Assembly: GCA_027943335.1 (NCBI GenBank)
Contig: BSBK01002159.1
Coordinates: 1,101,501-1,165,500 of the forward strand
Reading direction: 5' to 3'
DNA length: 64,000 nucleotides
From: Chamaecyparis obtusa
Taxonomy: Eukaryota; Streptophyta; Pinopsida; Cupressales; Cupressaceae
Part shown: piece by piece, positions 45,760 through 57,429 of the stretch
How the letters are laid out: every line of letters begins with the position of its first letter
Numbering within the stretch: the stretch's first letter is position 1
Notes under the pieces: generated by a model
What the model saw: the letters and a program-made list of their open reading frames with translations, nothing else
What the model was told of the DNA's origin: nothing
Databases searched by the model: none
Program-made: the position numbers and the translations under genes

Positions 45760-48019
45760 TTTTTGGCACCCACCATGGGGTAGAGCATTATTGTTTTGTC
45801 CTTAATTTTTTGTATTTCCATCAAATTTTTCGTCAAATTTTAGCTTCATTTTCGGCTCTCGGGTTTTTTAGTCTTAGATTATCGCGCGATAGTTTTCCAA
45901 TATTGTGCGATAGTTCGTGTATGGTCGCGTGATACTTTACCAGTTAAAGTATCACCTCATTTGAGACATTCTATAGCCCTATTTGAGACATTCTGTCACC
46001 TGCAGTAAAGTGAAGTATCACCCAGAAATATATTATCACCCCGGTATACTGTAAAGTATTGTGCGATATTTTTGGTGACTGTACTATCACCTAGACCTGA
46101 AAGTGGTTGTTTTTTAGCTCTTTTTGATTTTTTTGAAAATTTTAGCATTTTCAAATTTTTTTTAGAAATTTTCACATATGGTATCAAAAATTTAAGTGTG
46201 ATATATCATTGGAAAGCTCTTTCCGAGCCTAATCCAACCATGTTGGTTTCATTTTCAAGTTTTGTCATTTGATTATCTATTTTACTTGTAGTTTATCTAA
46301 TTTTTGATGTGCTAACCATTGTGGGGCTAACAAGTTGTGCTTGTAGGTGCTCTCATTGTTTGATTATTTACTCAAAAGAACACATGTCAAAGCTTCAAAT
46401 GCACAAGGGCTACTAACGGTTTTTGTAGGGCTGCCCAAAGCATAAAAACCCAATCAAGTGTTTGTTGTTTATTTCATTTTCAAGTGTGGCAATTACTAGT
46501 TGTTTCATTTTATAGGAACATAATATCTTGTTGTAGGGATTCTTGGGTGGTAGGAGAAGTATGCTCTTCACCCTTGTGGTGAACCAAAAAATCTTGACCC
46601 ATCTCTGGATTTCGAAAGCAAGAGGGTAATTGAACATTTGCTTGGTGTGTTTGGAAGAAAAATTTGAGATAGGGGAGTATGCTTTTCACCTTTGTGGTGA
46701 AACAAAAACCTTGAATCTCATAAGTTGATCCACTCTTTGTTTAGATCTTTAGAATCCTTTAGCAGGCCTTCTCTTGAGCAATCAAGAGGAATGACCCAAG
46801 TGGGGACAAGCTAGTAACAAGCTATTCCAACCCACTATAATCTCAAGGCTATCAAGGACACAAAACCTTGGTAGACATAGTGCTTATCTTCGCTTGATGT
46901 GAGTACTTTTGGGATTGTGACCATGAAGAAAGTATTGAGCAAGAATGCTTAAGGTACTCTTGAGGCCGCGAGGTCTGTTACTTGCCGCAAGGTAAGGAGT
47001 CCCTTTGGGGAGCAAGAGGGGTGCTATGAACGGAAGCCCTTACTAAGAACCATAGATAGAAGCTACCTTTTTTTTTCGCTTAGCTTCTTGGTGCAAGGAT
47101 TGATCCAAGTGGAATAACCTGGATCACCCCAAGATTACTCACCATCTTTGTTCCTTTGGTTGTGTCATTGACACTTCCATGACAAAGACAATATCTATTG
47201 TGGGTAACCACTTTGTGTGAGGCAATGTGACATCAAGTGTGGGCCAAGTTGCTAAGTATTGAGCCTTTGTCCTTTTAGGCTAGCAAGTGCTTGAACTGTT
47301 CTTGTTGTTATATACCTGTGCAAACGTTCTTGAACATACAAACATCACTGCAGTGCTCATAGAATTTTTCATTTTGATATCCCAACTGCTTGTCTTGGTA
47401 AGGTTGCTTTTGCTTTTGCACAAGTGTTTGATGACATGTTTGATCACCTATTGTTTGAAAACTTGTCTACTTCCTAATATTATTGTGCTTGAAACCAAAA
47501 AATTGTACTTGCAACTTACAACATTGGCCAAATTGCTTTCAACATTGAATCTTCCACGTTCATTGGTCAAGAGTCGTATGATACTGAAACATCATCACAT
47601 ACCTTCAATCAAGAGTCTTGAGTTATTCTGATGTCCTACTGCTGTTGCAATTCGAAGCTACTAAACTTGCATTTTAACCTACTGTAGAGTGTCTTTTTCT
47701 ATTCTTATCTGAAGCTGGTTTGTTACCTACATGCTTAGGATTGTTCTAGACTGAAACAAATGAGATAAAACTATTGGATTTGAGCCTATCGAATGTCACT
47801 TTTGATCACTTGTCAAAACATGGTTACCTATCTAGCTACTTGCTAATCGAGCTTCTTGCTCACATCTAGGCTTGTGTTAATTAACTGTTGTAAGTTCTTG
47901 AGCACTTTGACCAGCCATCTCTATTGTTCTATCTCAACAAGTGATCATCATTAGCTTTTGCTTATCTCAACATCTAAGAAAGTTTGTCTCATTTTATTGG
48001 TTGAACAACATTCTTTTTC
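45760..48019 (+). other. Gypsy-2 leader with primer-binding block and palindromic octamers
   Basis: TTTTTGGCACCCACCATGGGG at about 45760-45780 (21 bases, matching the Gypsy-1 block in core and position) is the presumed primer-binding site. TCGCGCGA at 45882-45889 (followed by TAGTTTT), TTGTGCGA at 45903-45910 and 46059-46066, and TCGCGTGA at 45925-45932 form a cluster of near-palindromes. No protein supported up to 48019. Confidence 0.65.
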
Positions 48020-50148
48020 ATGCCGGTTACAACTTGGTCTCAATTTGAACAAGGGAGTCACCCTCCGTTCAAATATACACAGTTACCTTCTCCTACTAGA
48101 TGCTCACAAGCACCTATTAGCAACACTAGTTCTAGTTCTGAGGATTCTAAGGCCACCCCATGGTACAAAGGAGGTTTCCTCTTTTCAACATTTAAGTCCT
48201 CCAAAAACATAAACAGTGTCTCACTCACCTTGCCCGAACAAGAAAAGTTTCACTATTTGCAAGATCACTTTGAGCATAGAGACAACCAAAAGCGCTTAGA
48301 CAAGGAACACAATGAGAACATAATGGATGCTGCTAGGTGCATGGCTATGAGAGGCATGTCTCACGAGCAACCCGAGACTAGTGGTTATGAGCATAGACTA
48401 CTTTTTGATGTTCATGGAAATTATGGCAACAACACACCACCTAGGTCTCCTTCAAGACAAACTTTTGCTATACCTTCTTCACCTCCTAGACCACCTCCCT
48501 CTCACCATGAGGAAGAGGCTGTTGATGAAATTTATAGTGAGGATCTTATTGCATTTGAAGAAGATGAATCTCCCAATGAAAGATGCTTAAGCTTTTAGAG
48601 CGCAATGGAGACCAATATTTCCAATATATGACTTCTATAGGATACAAGCTTCCTCCCGGCTATGATGTCAGAAAAATTGTCCAACAAAGAGTACCAACTG
48701 AATTGGAAGTCCTTAGAGAGGAACTACATTAGAAAAATCAACGTCTTACTCAAATGGCAATAGAAAGAGAACCTCCAAAGGTTTCCTTTGTGGAATCTAT
48801 TTGTGCTCTTCCTTTTGATAAAAGTCTATACATGGTCCCATTTCCTAGGGATATTGAGGTTCCTAAATATGACAAGTATGATGGAAATGGTGACCCCCAT
48901 GACCGTGTGCATCACTTTGATGCTCTTAGCATGGAATTCCTTCATGAAGACACATTTCTTCTGCGATTGTTCCCTAGAAGTTTAAGAGGACAAGCTCTAG
49001 AATGGTTTGCAAAGTTGACACCACCTCTTAAAACTTTCGATGAGTTGGTTAGGCACTTCACCCAACATTATTCATACAACATCCAACATCCTATCACCAT
49101 GATAGATCTAAGCACTCTAAGGCAAAATCAAGGTGAGCCATTTTCCACTTACTTGCAATGTTGGAGGTCATTGTATTCTCGGTGTCCTCGAAAGCTAGAC
49201 GAAAGAGAAAAGATTGACATTTTCGTCAATACTCTTGTGCCAGAACTGTATTATGATCTAAGGAAACAACTATTCTCCTCTTTTAATGACATGGTTGAAA
49301 GTATATATCAGATTGAGGATGTGGCCATTAGAAAGGGGGATATTGTTATTAATAAAGATACTAGAGGCAATGGCAAGGATAAGAACAAACCTTGGAATAG
49401 AAACAAGTATGTTGTTAATGATGGTGTGGTGGACATCCCTAAAGCTAAAGAGATCACTTTCAACCTTTCTAATGCCATCTATGCAGTTAAACAACAAGAA
49501 GCTTCCAACACTTGAGATGCTCCTAAGCCTCAATATGCTGATATGCCAAAGAAGCAATTCTGACGATGGGTCTATACCCCATTGGCTGAACCATGTGATG
49601 TGATTCTTAAGACTTTGGTTGCCAATAATTATCTTACGCTTCCTGAGAAAACTCATCCCTATGATCTGCTAGTTAAGCCAAATTGGTGGAGAGAGGATTA
49701 TTACTGCCACTATCACATAAACAAGGGACACAAGACTGACAATTGTTTCACGCTTAAAGATATTATACAAGATCTCATTGATGGAGGCAAAATTCTCACA
49801 AATGGCTTAGTTAAAAATTATGATCACCAGGCTTTCAAAGATCCTCTACCTAAGCATGAAAAGGGGGAGTCCTCTCAACCAAATAAGAAGAATCATGATG
49901 CTAAGATCAACTACACATATACTTCTGATTCACCTGTGATCAACATGGTAGAGCATGTTGAGAGTGTTCTTATGATGCGACCTCAAGATTATAATAAAGT
50001 CAGTCAGGGTATGCCAAAGTTGGTCTTGCAAACACATGGTAGTTCATCTTCCCGAAGTGAGGCACTAAATATTGTTACTAGGGGGAAGCTAAATTGGTCC
50101 TTAAAACTATGCCTGATCCTAAACAAGCCTCATCTTCCAAACCAGTAG
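48020..50148 (+). pseudogene. Gypsy-2 gag
   Basis: An N-terminal frame 48020-48598 is followed after a frameshift by the capsid domain at 48754-49515 (VPKYDKYDGNGDPHDRVHHF, RGQALEWFAKLTPPL, QHYSYNIQHPITMIDLSTL), matching Gypsy-1. After a stop at 49513 the same frame resumes at 49582 with the knuckle CHYHINKGHKTDNC (C-X2-H-X4-H-X4-C) near residue 41 of that stretch. Only a few lesions, which fits the young LTRs. Confidence 0.85.
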
Positions 50149-50222
50149 TTCCTTCAGCTTTGTCTAGCTATGATCTTGTCCATCAGTTGCAATGGACACC
50201 CGCATAGATATCTATTTTTGAG

Positions 50223-52550
50223 TTGCTTGAGCTATCCCCTTTGACCAAGGAGATCCTTGAAAAGGCTTTGCATATAGCTAATGTCCCTAATGATATTAAC
50301 CCAGATAGGTTCCAGACTATGGTTAACCACATCTCATCACCTCACTATCTCTCCTTCTCTAAAGCAGATGACACATCTCTTAACCACCCTCACAACCTTG
50401 CCTTACACATTGAAGTTATGGTCTACCACACCTGAGTCCACCGAGTCCTGATAGGCAATGGTGATAGGTTAAATATTGTCTCTTTCAATGTCATACAATA
50501 ACTGGGTTTGTCAGAATTTGTTGTTGATCCTAATTGGAAAATCACTATAAAAGCATATGATGAAGTTGAAAGATCTTCCAAAGGTCTTGTCACGCTACCT
50601 GTTCGAGTGGGCCCTATCATGAAAGATATCATGTTCCAAGTGTTGGACATCCCACTTTCTTATAACATTCTTTTCGATCATCCTTGGATCCATGACATGC
50701 AAGTTGTTCCTTCTACATACCATCAATGCATCAAATTCCCTCATAATAGAGCTGAAATTGTTATTCTAGGGGATCATTCTATTACTATTAATGCTCTTGT
50801 TGCTGCTGAAATGTTTGTTCCTCATAACAAACCTTCTAATGATCCTACTGCGTCCCTAGTTGCTACTGAGAAAACATTTAAGATGATGAGCCTTGGTATG
50901 GGTGAATACACATTGGATTCCCTTGTTGCTATGCCTACTTCTCCTAGATCATATGGGAGACCTTCTGATAAGATGAAGCCTTCTGCTTCTGCCATGATAA
51001 TTTTTGGTAATTTTGTTCAAGCATCCGTACCCCTAGAGGTAGAAAGAGAAGAACAAGCTGTTAGAGAATGGATCTATAGAGACGAAGAAGACAATACCAC
51101 TATTGCTACTCCTATTTCTCCTAAGTGCTATGGTAAAGGCTATAAATTTTTGCAAAAAATGGGCTATCAAGGTCAAGGACATATAAATGATAATGGACAT
51201 GCCCTAGTCGAGCCTTTGAGTCATACTAATGGTCGACCCTCTAATATTACAATAGGTCTAGGATATGGTGCCGATGATGACCTCCCTACATGTTCTAGAA
51301 ATGCTCCCATGATTAGTGATTTAGATATAGATACATATGAGTCACCATTGTACACTATGGCTCAAATGGGAGACAATCTTCCTTCTACTTCACTCCTTTG
51401 GGGAGAAGAACACATACTCGCTGAGGACACAGCTAAAGCCGCTACACCTAGAAGTCAGAAACGTAGGAATATTTTGTGGTTAATGAAAAGAGGAGATCTC
51501 ACAAATAATGACACTGAAGCCTCTACTTCTAAAGGTCCTAAACCTTCTTGGTGCAAGCATCCCAATAGAAGTGTAACAATAGATTCAAATGAATATGAAT
51601 GGGATACTCTCTCCGACGGATCTTCCATAGTGGATATGGAAGTGGATGTGGTTCATACTTATGGTGACCAACCTGATGTAGTTGATGAGTCTCATGTAGG
51701 GTTTGATGAGTTTAATCCACGTATTGCTTTAGTGGACCACGCTGGTTCTTCTATGACAAGTCTAGATCTTAACACTTTCGGAGCTTACCCTATAGGCTCG
51801 ACCTCTCTTGTCACAAAAGATGAAATCCCTCGCATAAATGCTATTGAACCAATCACTTCATTCCATCTCACAAAATCAGATCTCATAGCTTGGTCCACCC
51901 AGGATCAACATGCCATTGAACCTATTACTTCTTCCACCAGTGAACTAGCAACAAAAAGAACTAAATCAGAAATCAAGTATCTCAATCATCAAATCAAAAG
52001 AAAAGAGCAATGGTCGAATGGTGAAAACCACATTGTGGCAGTATCTGAACCTAAAAAAAGTAAAAATAAAGACCTGCTAAAAAATGATGATTATCAAATA
52101 AAAGATGACAAGCTGATTCTCTACAAAAAAATGGTGAACTTTTTCAAGAATTATTTCACATCTGTCATATTTCAGCACATTCCTAGAGCTCAGATCAAAG
52201 CTACTAATGCCTTGGTTACTTCAACATCCATTTTACAATTGAAAAAGCATAAATCCCACTTCCAGTTCCTGGTGGAAGAATTACGCTATCCTGCCCACAA
52301 TTCCTACAATGCCACCATCTTTTCCTATTTCCAAGATCACGTTATCCTTGAAAATCTCATCCATAACACCTCACACTTTACCCTCGTCTCTGGTGACTTA
52401 TATAGGAAGACTCTAGATGGAAGTATCCTGCAGTGTCTAGAAATAGAGGAGTCGGACAAAGTGCTAGTTGAAGTCCACGATGGTATATGTGGATCACACT
52501 TTAATGACCTTGCATTAGCTTGGAAATTTCTTAGGGGTGGCTACTATTAG
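50223..52550 (+). pseudogene. Gypsy-2 protease remnant, G-patch and deletion-fused second RNase H/integrase N-terminus
   Basis: The protease region is damaged: where Gypsy-1 has DGG the sequence reads LIGNGDRLNIV (Gly at 50454-50456), so the catalytic Asp is gone. From 50508 a 680-codon frame is open. It holds the NILFDHPWIHD protease end, a G-patch at about 51127-51275 (FLQKMGYQGQGHINDNGHAL, IGLGYG) and the linker ending SKNKDLL. It then jumps near 52085 into the tail of the second RNase H (DDYQIKDDKLILYKKMVNFF) and the integrase N-terminus (VEVHDGICGSHFND), stopping at 52550. RT and both catalytic RNase H cores are absent. Confidence 0.85.
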
Positions 52551-52670
52551 TTAGGACCTTATCTTATCACTATAACATTTGGGTCTGAGGTCTATCAATT
52601 ATCTACGCTAGAGGAAGAAGAGCTTGCCAAGGTTATCAATGTTCTACATATGAAGAAGTGCTATGTTTGA
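52551..52670 (+). pseudogene. Gypsy-2 integrase C-terminal tail
   Basis: Directly after the TAG at 52548 the frame reads LGPYLITITFGSEVYQL, then INVLHMKKCYV to TGA at 52668. This is the counterpart of the last 40 codons of Gypsy-1 pol. The integrase core between GGYY and LGPY is deleted. Confidence 0.8.
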
Positions 52671-52789
52671 AGTCCTTGAGCTCTTTGTACATATTCTTAT
52701 TGATCCTGAAAAAATCTCAAAAAAAAATTCATATATGATGTTGAAAAAATCCTAAAAAGCATATAATGTCCTGAAAAAATGAGCATCCT

Positions 52790-52983
52790 AGTGAAAACCT
52801 AGCAATAGGCGCTTTGATGTCTCACCAAAAAAAAAAAAAAAAAAAAGGCAAAAAAATTCAAAAAAATAGAAAAAGTGCCTTGGTGAAAACCTGGAAACAG
52901 GCGCCTTGGTAGCAAAAATACAAAAAAATTGAAAAAAGTCCTAAAAAAATCTATCAAGTGGTGAAAACCTAGAAACAGGCATT
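52790..52983 (+). repeat. triple GNRA-hairpin repeat of Gypsy-2
   Basis: Units at 52790-52813 (AGUG, AAAA, CCUA-GCAA-UAGG, CGCU), 52882-52905 (GGUG, AAAA, CCUG-GAAA-CAGG, CGCC) and 52960-52983 (GGUG, AAAA, CCUA-GAAA-CAGG, CAUU). Unit 1 has A-U in the first outer pair where Gypsy-1 has G-C. They start 120 nt after the pol stop and are separated by A-rich runs, including a poly-A of about 20 at 52827. Confidence 0.8.
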
Positions 52984-54604
52984 GCTTGAGACCCTTGCAC
53001 CTATGTCTATCAGTCTTGCGTGATGCTCCTCCGCTCCACATTCCGCTTTGCCTCTCTTAGCTTGGAATTGACTCTTGTCTTAGTATAGGGGGCATACGTT
53101 GTTCTAGCTTATCTTGGGTCTCTTTGTGCGTTCGGGTTTCTTGGGCCTCTTGGTTCCAATGGTGTTTTTTAACACCACCCCAATTGTTTTTTTCAACACT
53201 ACCCCAGCATCGAGTGTTTCTTAACACTTATCAAATATCCTACCAGTAGTCTAGATGATGCGATATTTCCACCGGCAGAGGTGATACTCAAAGTTTGACT
53301 CTATGACCTACACACAAGCACTTAAACACTTGAATTGCTGAAATTTGCTTTATTTCTTTGTGTGCTATCTATGATGATTTCTTTGATGAGTGTTCTATCC
53401 CTAATGGTTTTCGATGATGCATAGCTAGAAGACTGGGGCATGAGGACATGTTTTATTTTCTTTCTACCTGTGGGTATATTTTGTTGATCTTGGTTGTCAT
53501 GAGAATTTATGCTTGTTCCACTTGACTCTATGATCTACAAGGTATTATCCTTGACTATTTTTGCAACTACATGCTTATAGTCATCTTGACTTTCTTGTGT
53601 CTTGATGTGAGCATAATCTTGCTATATCAAACTTAGGGAATCTCACTACACTAGTCATCTTGACTTATATGTCTTTGGTGCCTAGGTGGGATTTCCACAT
53701 TCCTATCTGATATAGATCATATTCAAATCCACATAGTTATACTAGTGTGTATTGTATGATCTCGTGATGCTACCAATAACGCTCGATGATGAATATTAGA
53801 GTCTAAAAGCTTTGTGACCTTGCAAGTAAACCACTTTTCATAATAGCTTGCATTTTTAGGTTCATGTTAGTTACTTTTGCATCTTGCATATGGAGAGAGC
53901 TCTTCTTTCATCTTTTGAGGACTTGTTGGTCAAGTGTGCTCACCTTTTCTTCTTCTCAATCATGTCTTTCACTTCTTGTCTTTCATATCACATCATTTTC
54001 TCTTCATTTCAGGATCGAAACTGAAATCCGAGTTCACCTTGATCGTCCAAATCACTTTTCTCCTTCTTCCACGCAGTTGGCTAACCTTTTGAGGCCCGAT
54101 CCTTCGATCTTCACTAGGGCATCTTTTCATTCTTCATCTCCATCTCTCTCACCCTTCTAGTCTTTCATTCATTTCCTTCATCTCTCTCTAAGGTCTTGAC
54201 TGGGGCATATCTTCACTGCTTGATGGTTGTTCTCTTATCTTTCATCTTGATTATGATTTCTAGTGATTTGATCATGTTGCTCTTTCTTTTGCCTTCCCTC
54301 TACCTAATTTCAATTTCGATCCTGAGGGGGCAGACACATCATATCCTATTGGCTATTCTCCAGAGCATATGCTTGACCATTCCATTTTCTCTGATCGATC
54401 TATCTTTTCACTTGACATTTTAGTTCTCGTCTCGAGTTCTGATATTGTCCATCTCTTTCCTAAGTGTTCAGTACTATTGCTACCAGGCTGACCATGCAGG
54501 ATTTTCTATCTCTCTGCACTTCATTCTTTGGAGTCAGATCTCTATTGCCTTCTTGGCTGATCTATTCTTTGACATAATGTGTTCCCAGATCGATCACACA
54601 TTAG
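52984..54604 (+). other. Gypsy-2 3' non-coding region
   Basis: 1.6 kb, pyrimidine-rich in the second half (TCTTCTT-type runs 53900-54450). No supported protein. A short open frame at 53864-54160 has no recognisable domain. Confidence 0.55.
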
Positions 54605-54619
54605 TCAAAGAGGGGAAAA
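54605..54619 (+). promoter_or_regulatory. Gypsy-2 polypurine tract
   Basis: TCAAAGAGGGGAAAA immediately before the 3' LTR, nearly the same as in Gypsy-1. Confidence 0.85.
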
Positions 54620-55547
54620 TGTAATCATCTAAAAATGGTCATCTAGACTATTAGCCCCTTTTGCTAAAATATCAATTGCTTATTCTTGATCAAATCCTAG
54701 TTCTATCATTTATTTGATTATTTTCTATGGGTTAACCATTTTATCATAAATCTTTATTTATTTAAAATGAATTTCTTCCCCTTTTATTAAATAAAAAGCC
54801 CCCACTTTTCTTCTTATCCTAAGTTGCACAAATAAAGCATTATTCTTATTTTTAAAAAAGAAAAAGCACTTTTTGTCTCATATGGACACAAAAGTCAACT
54901 CTTATTTTCTCATTGGAGGATACTTGTGCACATGGATTGCTCCTCTTTGATGCTCCACCATTGATTAAATCTTTTGCCTCTTAATCTCCATGGTCCATTC
55001 CTTCTCATTTCTTATAAAAAGAGAGCTCTCTTCTTTATTCTAGATCCCCAACTTTTTATGCTAATGTTATGCTGCAGGTTTTCTAGGTCACTTTGGAGCT
55101 TTTGAAGATTTGGAGCATTCTTGGCTTTTTGCATCTACATGCTATCATAGTTTCATTTCTTGCATTATCATGACATTCATAGCTTCATATTAGCTTAGTT
55201 TCCTTTATGCTTTAGATTACTTCATCTAGCTTAACTAGGAGGCTTTGTAATACTTCTATCTTTCATGTTTATAGCTTAGCTTGCATTTCCATTTCTAGCA
55301 TAGTTGCATTGCATTTGCATTTCTATTTGATTCTTGGGGATATTGGCATTCTTGCCCTTGTCTTCATTTGAATCTCCCATTGCATGGTTTACTAGCAAGG
55401 TTATTGGCTTAATAGCTCTAGCTGAGAGCACTTTTAAAACCCTTGCACTCCATGCCTAGGGAGCTCTAAATTGATTTCTCAAGGTTTCCAATCCATGGAT
55501 TCTCTTGGAAGCAATGATTTAGAGAAGTGCACATCTTAGTGTGTACA
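54620..55547 (+). repeat. Gypsy-2 3' LTR
   Basis: Starts TGTAATCATCTAAAAATGG, ends TTAGTGTGTACA, followed by TTTAT (55548-55552). TATA box TATAAAAA at 55013-55020. Confidence 0.95.
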
Positions 55548-55552
55548 TTTAT

Positions 55553-56034
55553 AAATCCTTCACAAGCATAAGTTCTGCCTAAGAAAGATTACATTTTCCA
55601 ATGAGAAGAAAATATATTACAAATATAGGTCAAGACCCAAATCACAAGGATCTGCCCCCAATTGATGTAACATGAATCATGATCCCTCAAATAGGTTGGC
55701 CACAAATGTAATAACATCAATAAATGCACCATTAAAATTTTCCAATTAGAAAATGTCTTCGCAAGATTGGAAACCACAAACTGGCTGTGAAACATGAAGA
55801 ATAGTTAAGTCCCACCAAGAATCTGCAAGATCTCATACACAAAGTAATAAAATGAGATGTGAACCTAGGAGAAGGTTCCAAAAGAGTCCAAAAATATTCT
55901 ATAAAGTTTTCATTTGTAAATGATCTAAATTGAATGAACATTGAAGAAAACTTAGAGATTGAACTAATTAGGAAAACAAAAAACAAATATTTTTGGTCGA
56001 TGCAAGATTTCCAAGAACCCAAGATGCTCCCACA
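55553..56034 (-). repeat. Gypsy-3 3' LTR, proximal part
   Basis: Continuation of 44521-44829 beyond Gypsy-2. Aligns with 61258-61739 (shared ATATAGGTCAAGAC, ATGAATCATGATCCCTCAA, ATGCAAGATTTCCAAGAACC). Its outer edge is at about 56034 (TGTGGGAGCATC on the minus strand), a few bases uncertain. Confidence 0.85.
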
Positions 56035-56068
56035 ATAGATACCTAGGGTTATTTGAAAAGTGAACCTC

Positions 56069-57400
56069 TCACTTTGTCCAGGCTAAGGAAAAACCAAGAT
56101 GGTCAATTTCATCCTGAGAAATCCATGAAGAATCCTCCACTAGTATGTCTTTCCATTTGATAAGATACTCTTTATACTATCTACTGTTTGTACTCCTACC
56201 AATTCTTCTAGCCAAAATCTTCGCTATCTCATCCAATTGATTCTTAGGATATTGTTTCTCAACATATGATTCATCACTATAGTAAAAATATGGTTCATGA
56301 TACTTATAAAAATTAGTAGTATAGAATATAGGTGGAATATCCATATCATCTGGAAAATCCACTTCATATGCATTCTCAAAATCAAATTTCCTCAAGATCT
56401 TACATGATCTAAACTTCCTCATCTTCAACTATATGTTCCAACAGGAAACCTTCCCTTCTTTAGGAATAACATTACTTCATCCCCTACTTGGTATTCCTTA
56501 TGTCTCCTCTTCATATCTAATTTCTCCTCATATGTTTTATTTATTGTCTCCAAATGTTGTTTGACTTGATTGTGCAAGCCATGCATGTGTTATGCAAATT
56601 GTTCTTCTTCTGCACTCCTCTTGACTTCATGACTAATATCCTTCAACTTTGATACTCCTTTAGGATTAAAACTAGTAACTATCTCAAATGGTGTCTTCCA
56701 TGTTCTCCTATTTACTAAATTGTTATATGAAAAATCCACTTTCATGCTAGAACTAAATCCCAATTTCTAGTTTTCTCTCCAACCAAACATCTCAATAAGT
56801 TACCCAAAACTATTCACTAACTTCATTTGTCCATTTGTCCCTGAAATAAATGTAGAAATAAACTTCAATTATGCTTTCATTTTCATCCAAAGTGCTCTCT
56901 AGAAATAACCAACAAACTTACTATCTCTATCTGATACTATGCTTTTAGGTAATCCATGTAATCTCACAATCTCCTTGAAAAATAAGTCAGCTACATGTAT
57001 TGCATTTTTTATCTTCTTACACAGTATGAAATGATCCATCTTCGAAAATCTATGCACTATAAAAAAAATATAGAGCCATTACCTCTTGTTATTTTTGGTA
57101 ACCCAAGTACAAAATCCATGCTAATATCCTCCCAAGGTCTAGTTGGCATTATCAGAGGTGTATATAATCCAATATTCCAACTACTTTCTTTTGCAACTTG
57201 ACAAACTCTATAACTTTAAACAAACTTTCTTACATCCTCATGATTTTGAGGCCAAAATTAATTCTCACTTACTAAAGCCACTATCTTTTCAATATCAAAG
57301 TGTCCAACTAATCCCCCACAATGCTTCTCCTTAATGAGATTAATCCTTATAGAACTTATAGGTATACACAATTGAATTCCTTTGAATAACATACCATCCT
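56069..57400 (-). pseudogene. Gypsy-3 integrase with C-terminal chromodomain
   Basis: On the minus strand: HHCC part (HCGGLVGHFDIEKIVALV near 57325), core with [14 protein letters not shown] (first Asp, about 57110) and IVSDRDSKF (second Asp, about 56935). At the third position GQMKLVN shows Lys where the catalytic Glu is expected (about 56822). Further on KFRSCKILRKFDFENAYEVD is the C-terminal barrel. From 56231 to 56069 a chromodomain follows: EIAKILARRIGRS, a stop at 56177, then YKEYLIKWKDILVEDSSWIS and ending FSLAWTK. Chromodomains steer integration towards marked chromatin. Several stops; inactive. Confidence 0.82.
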
Positions 57401-57429
57401 AAATCAAATAGTCCAGCCATTTTTTTCGG

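Larger units (their letters stand above)
44830..55547 (+). mobile_element. Gypsy-2, non-autonomous Tat-type LTR retrotransposon
   Basis: 10.7 kb, LTRs 930 and 928 bp with about 20 differences by eye (~2%), target duplication TTTAT at 44825-44829 and 55548-55552. It shares with Gypsy-1 the primer-binding block, the polypurine tract, the CHHC gag, the G-patch and the hairpin triplet, so both are one clade. RT, first RNase H, most of the second RNase H and the integrase core are missing through two clean internal deletions. The youngest insertion of this nest. Confidence 0.93.

Noticed and set aside
52827..52846. Poly-A run as the tail of a LINE or SINE insertion
   Set aside because: No target duplication or element body; it lies between two hairpin units in A-rich sequence.
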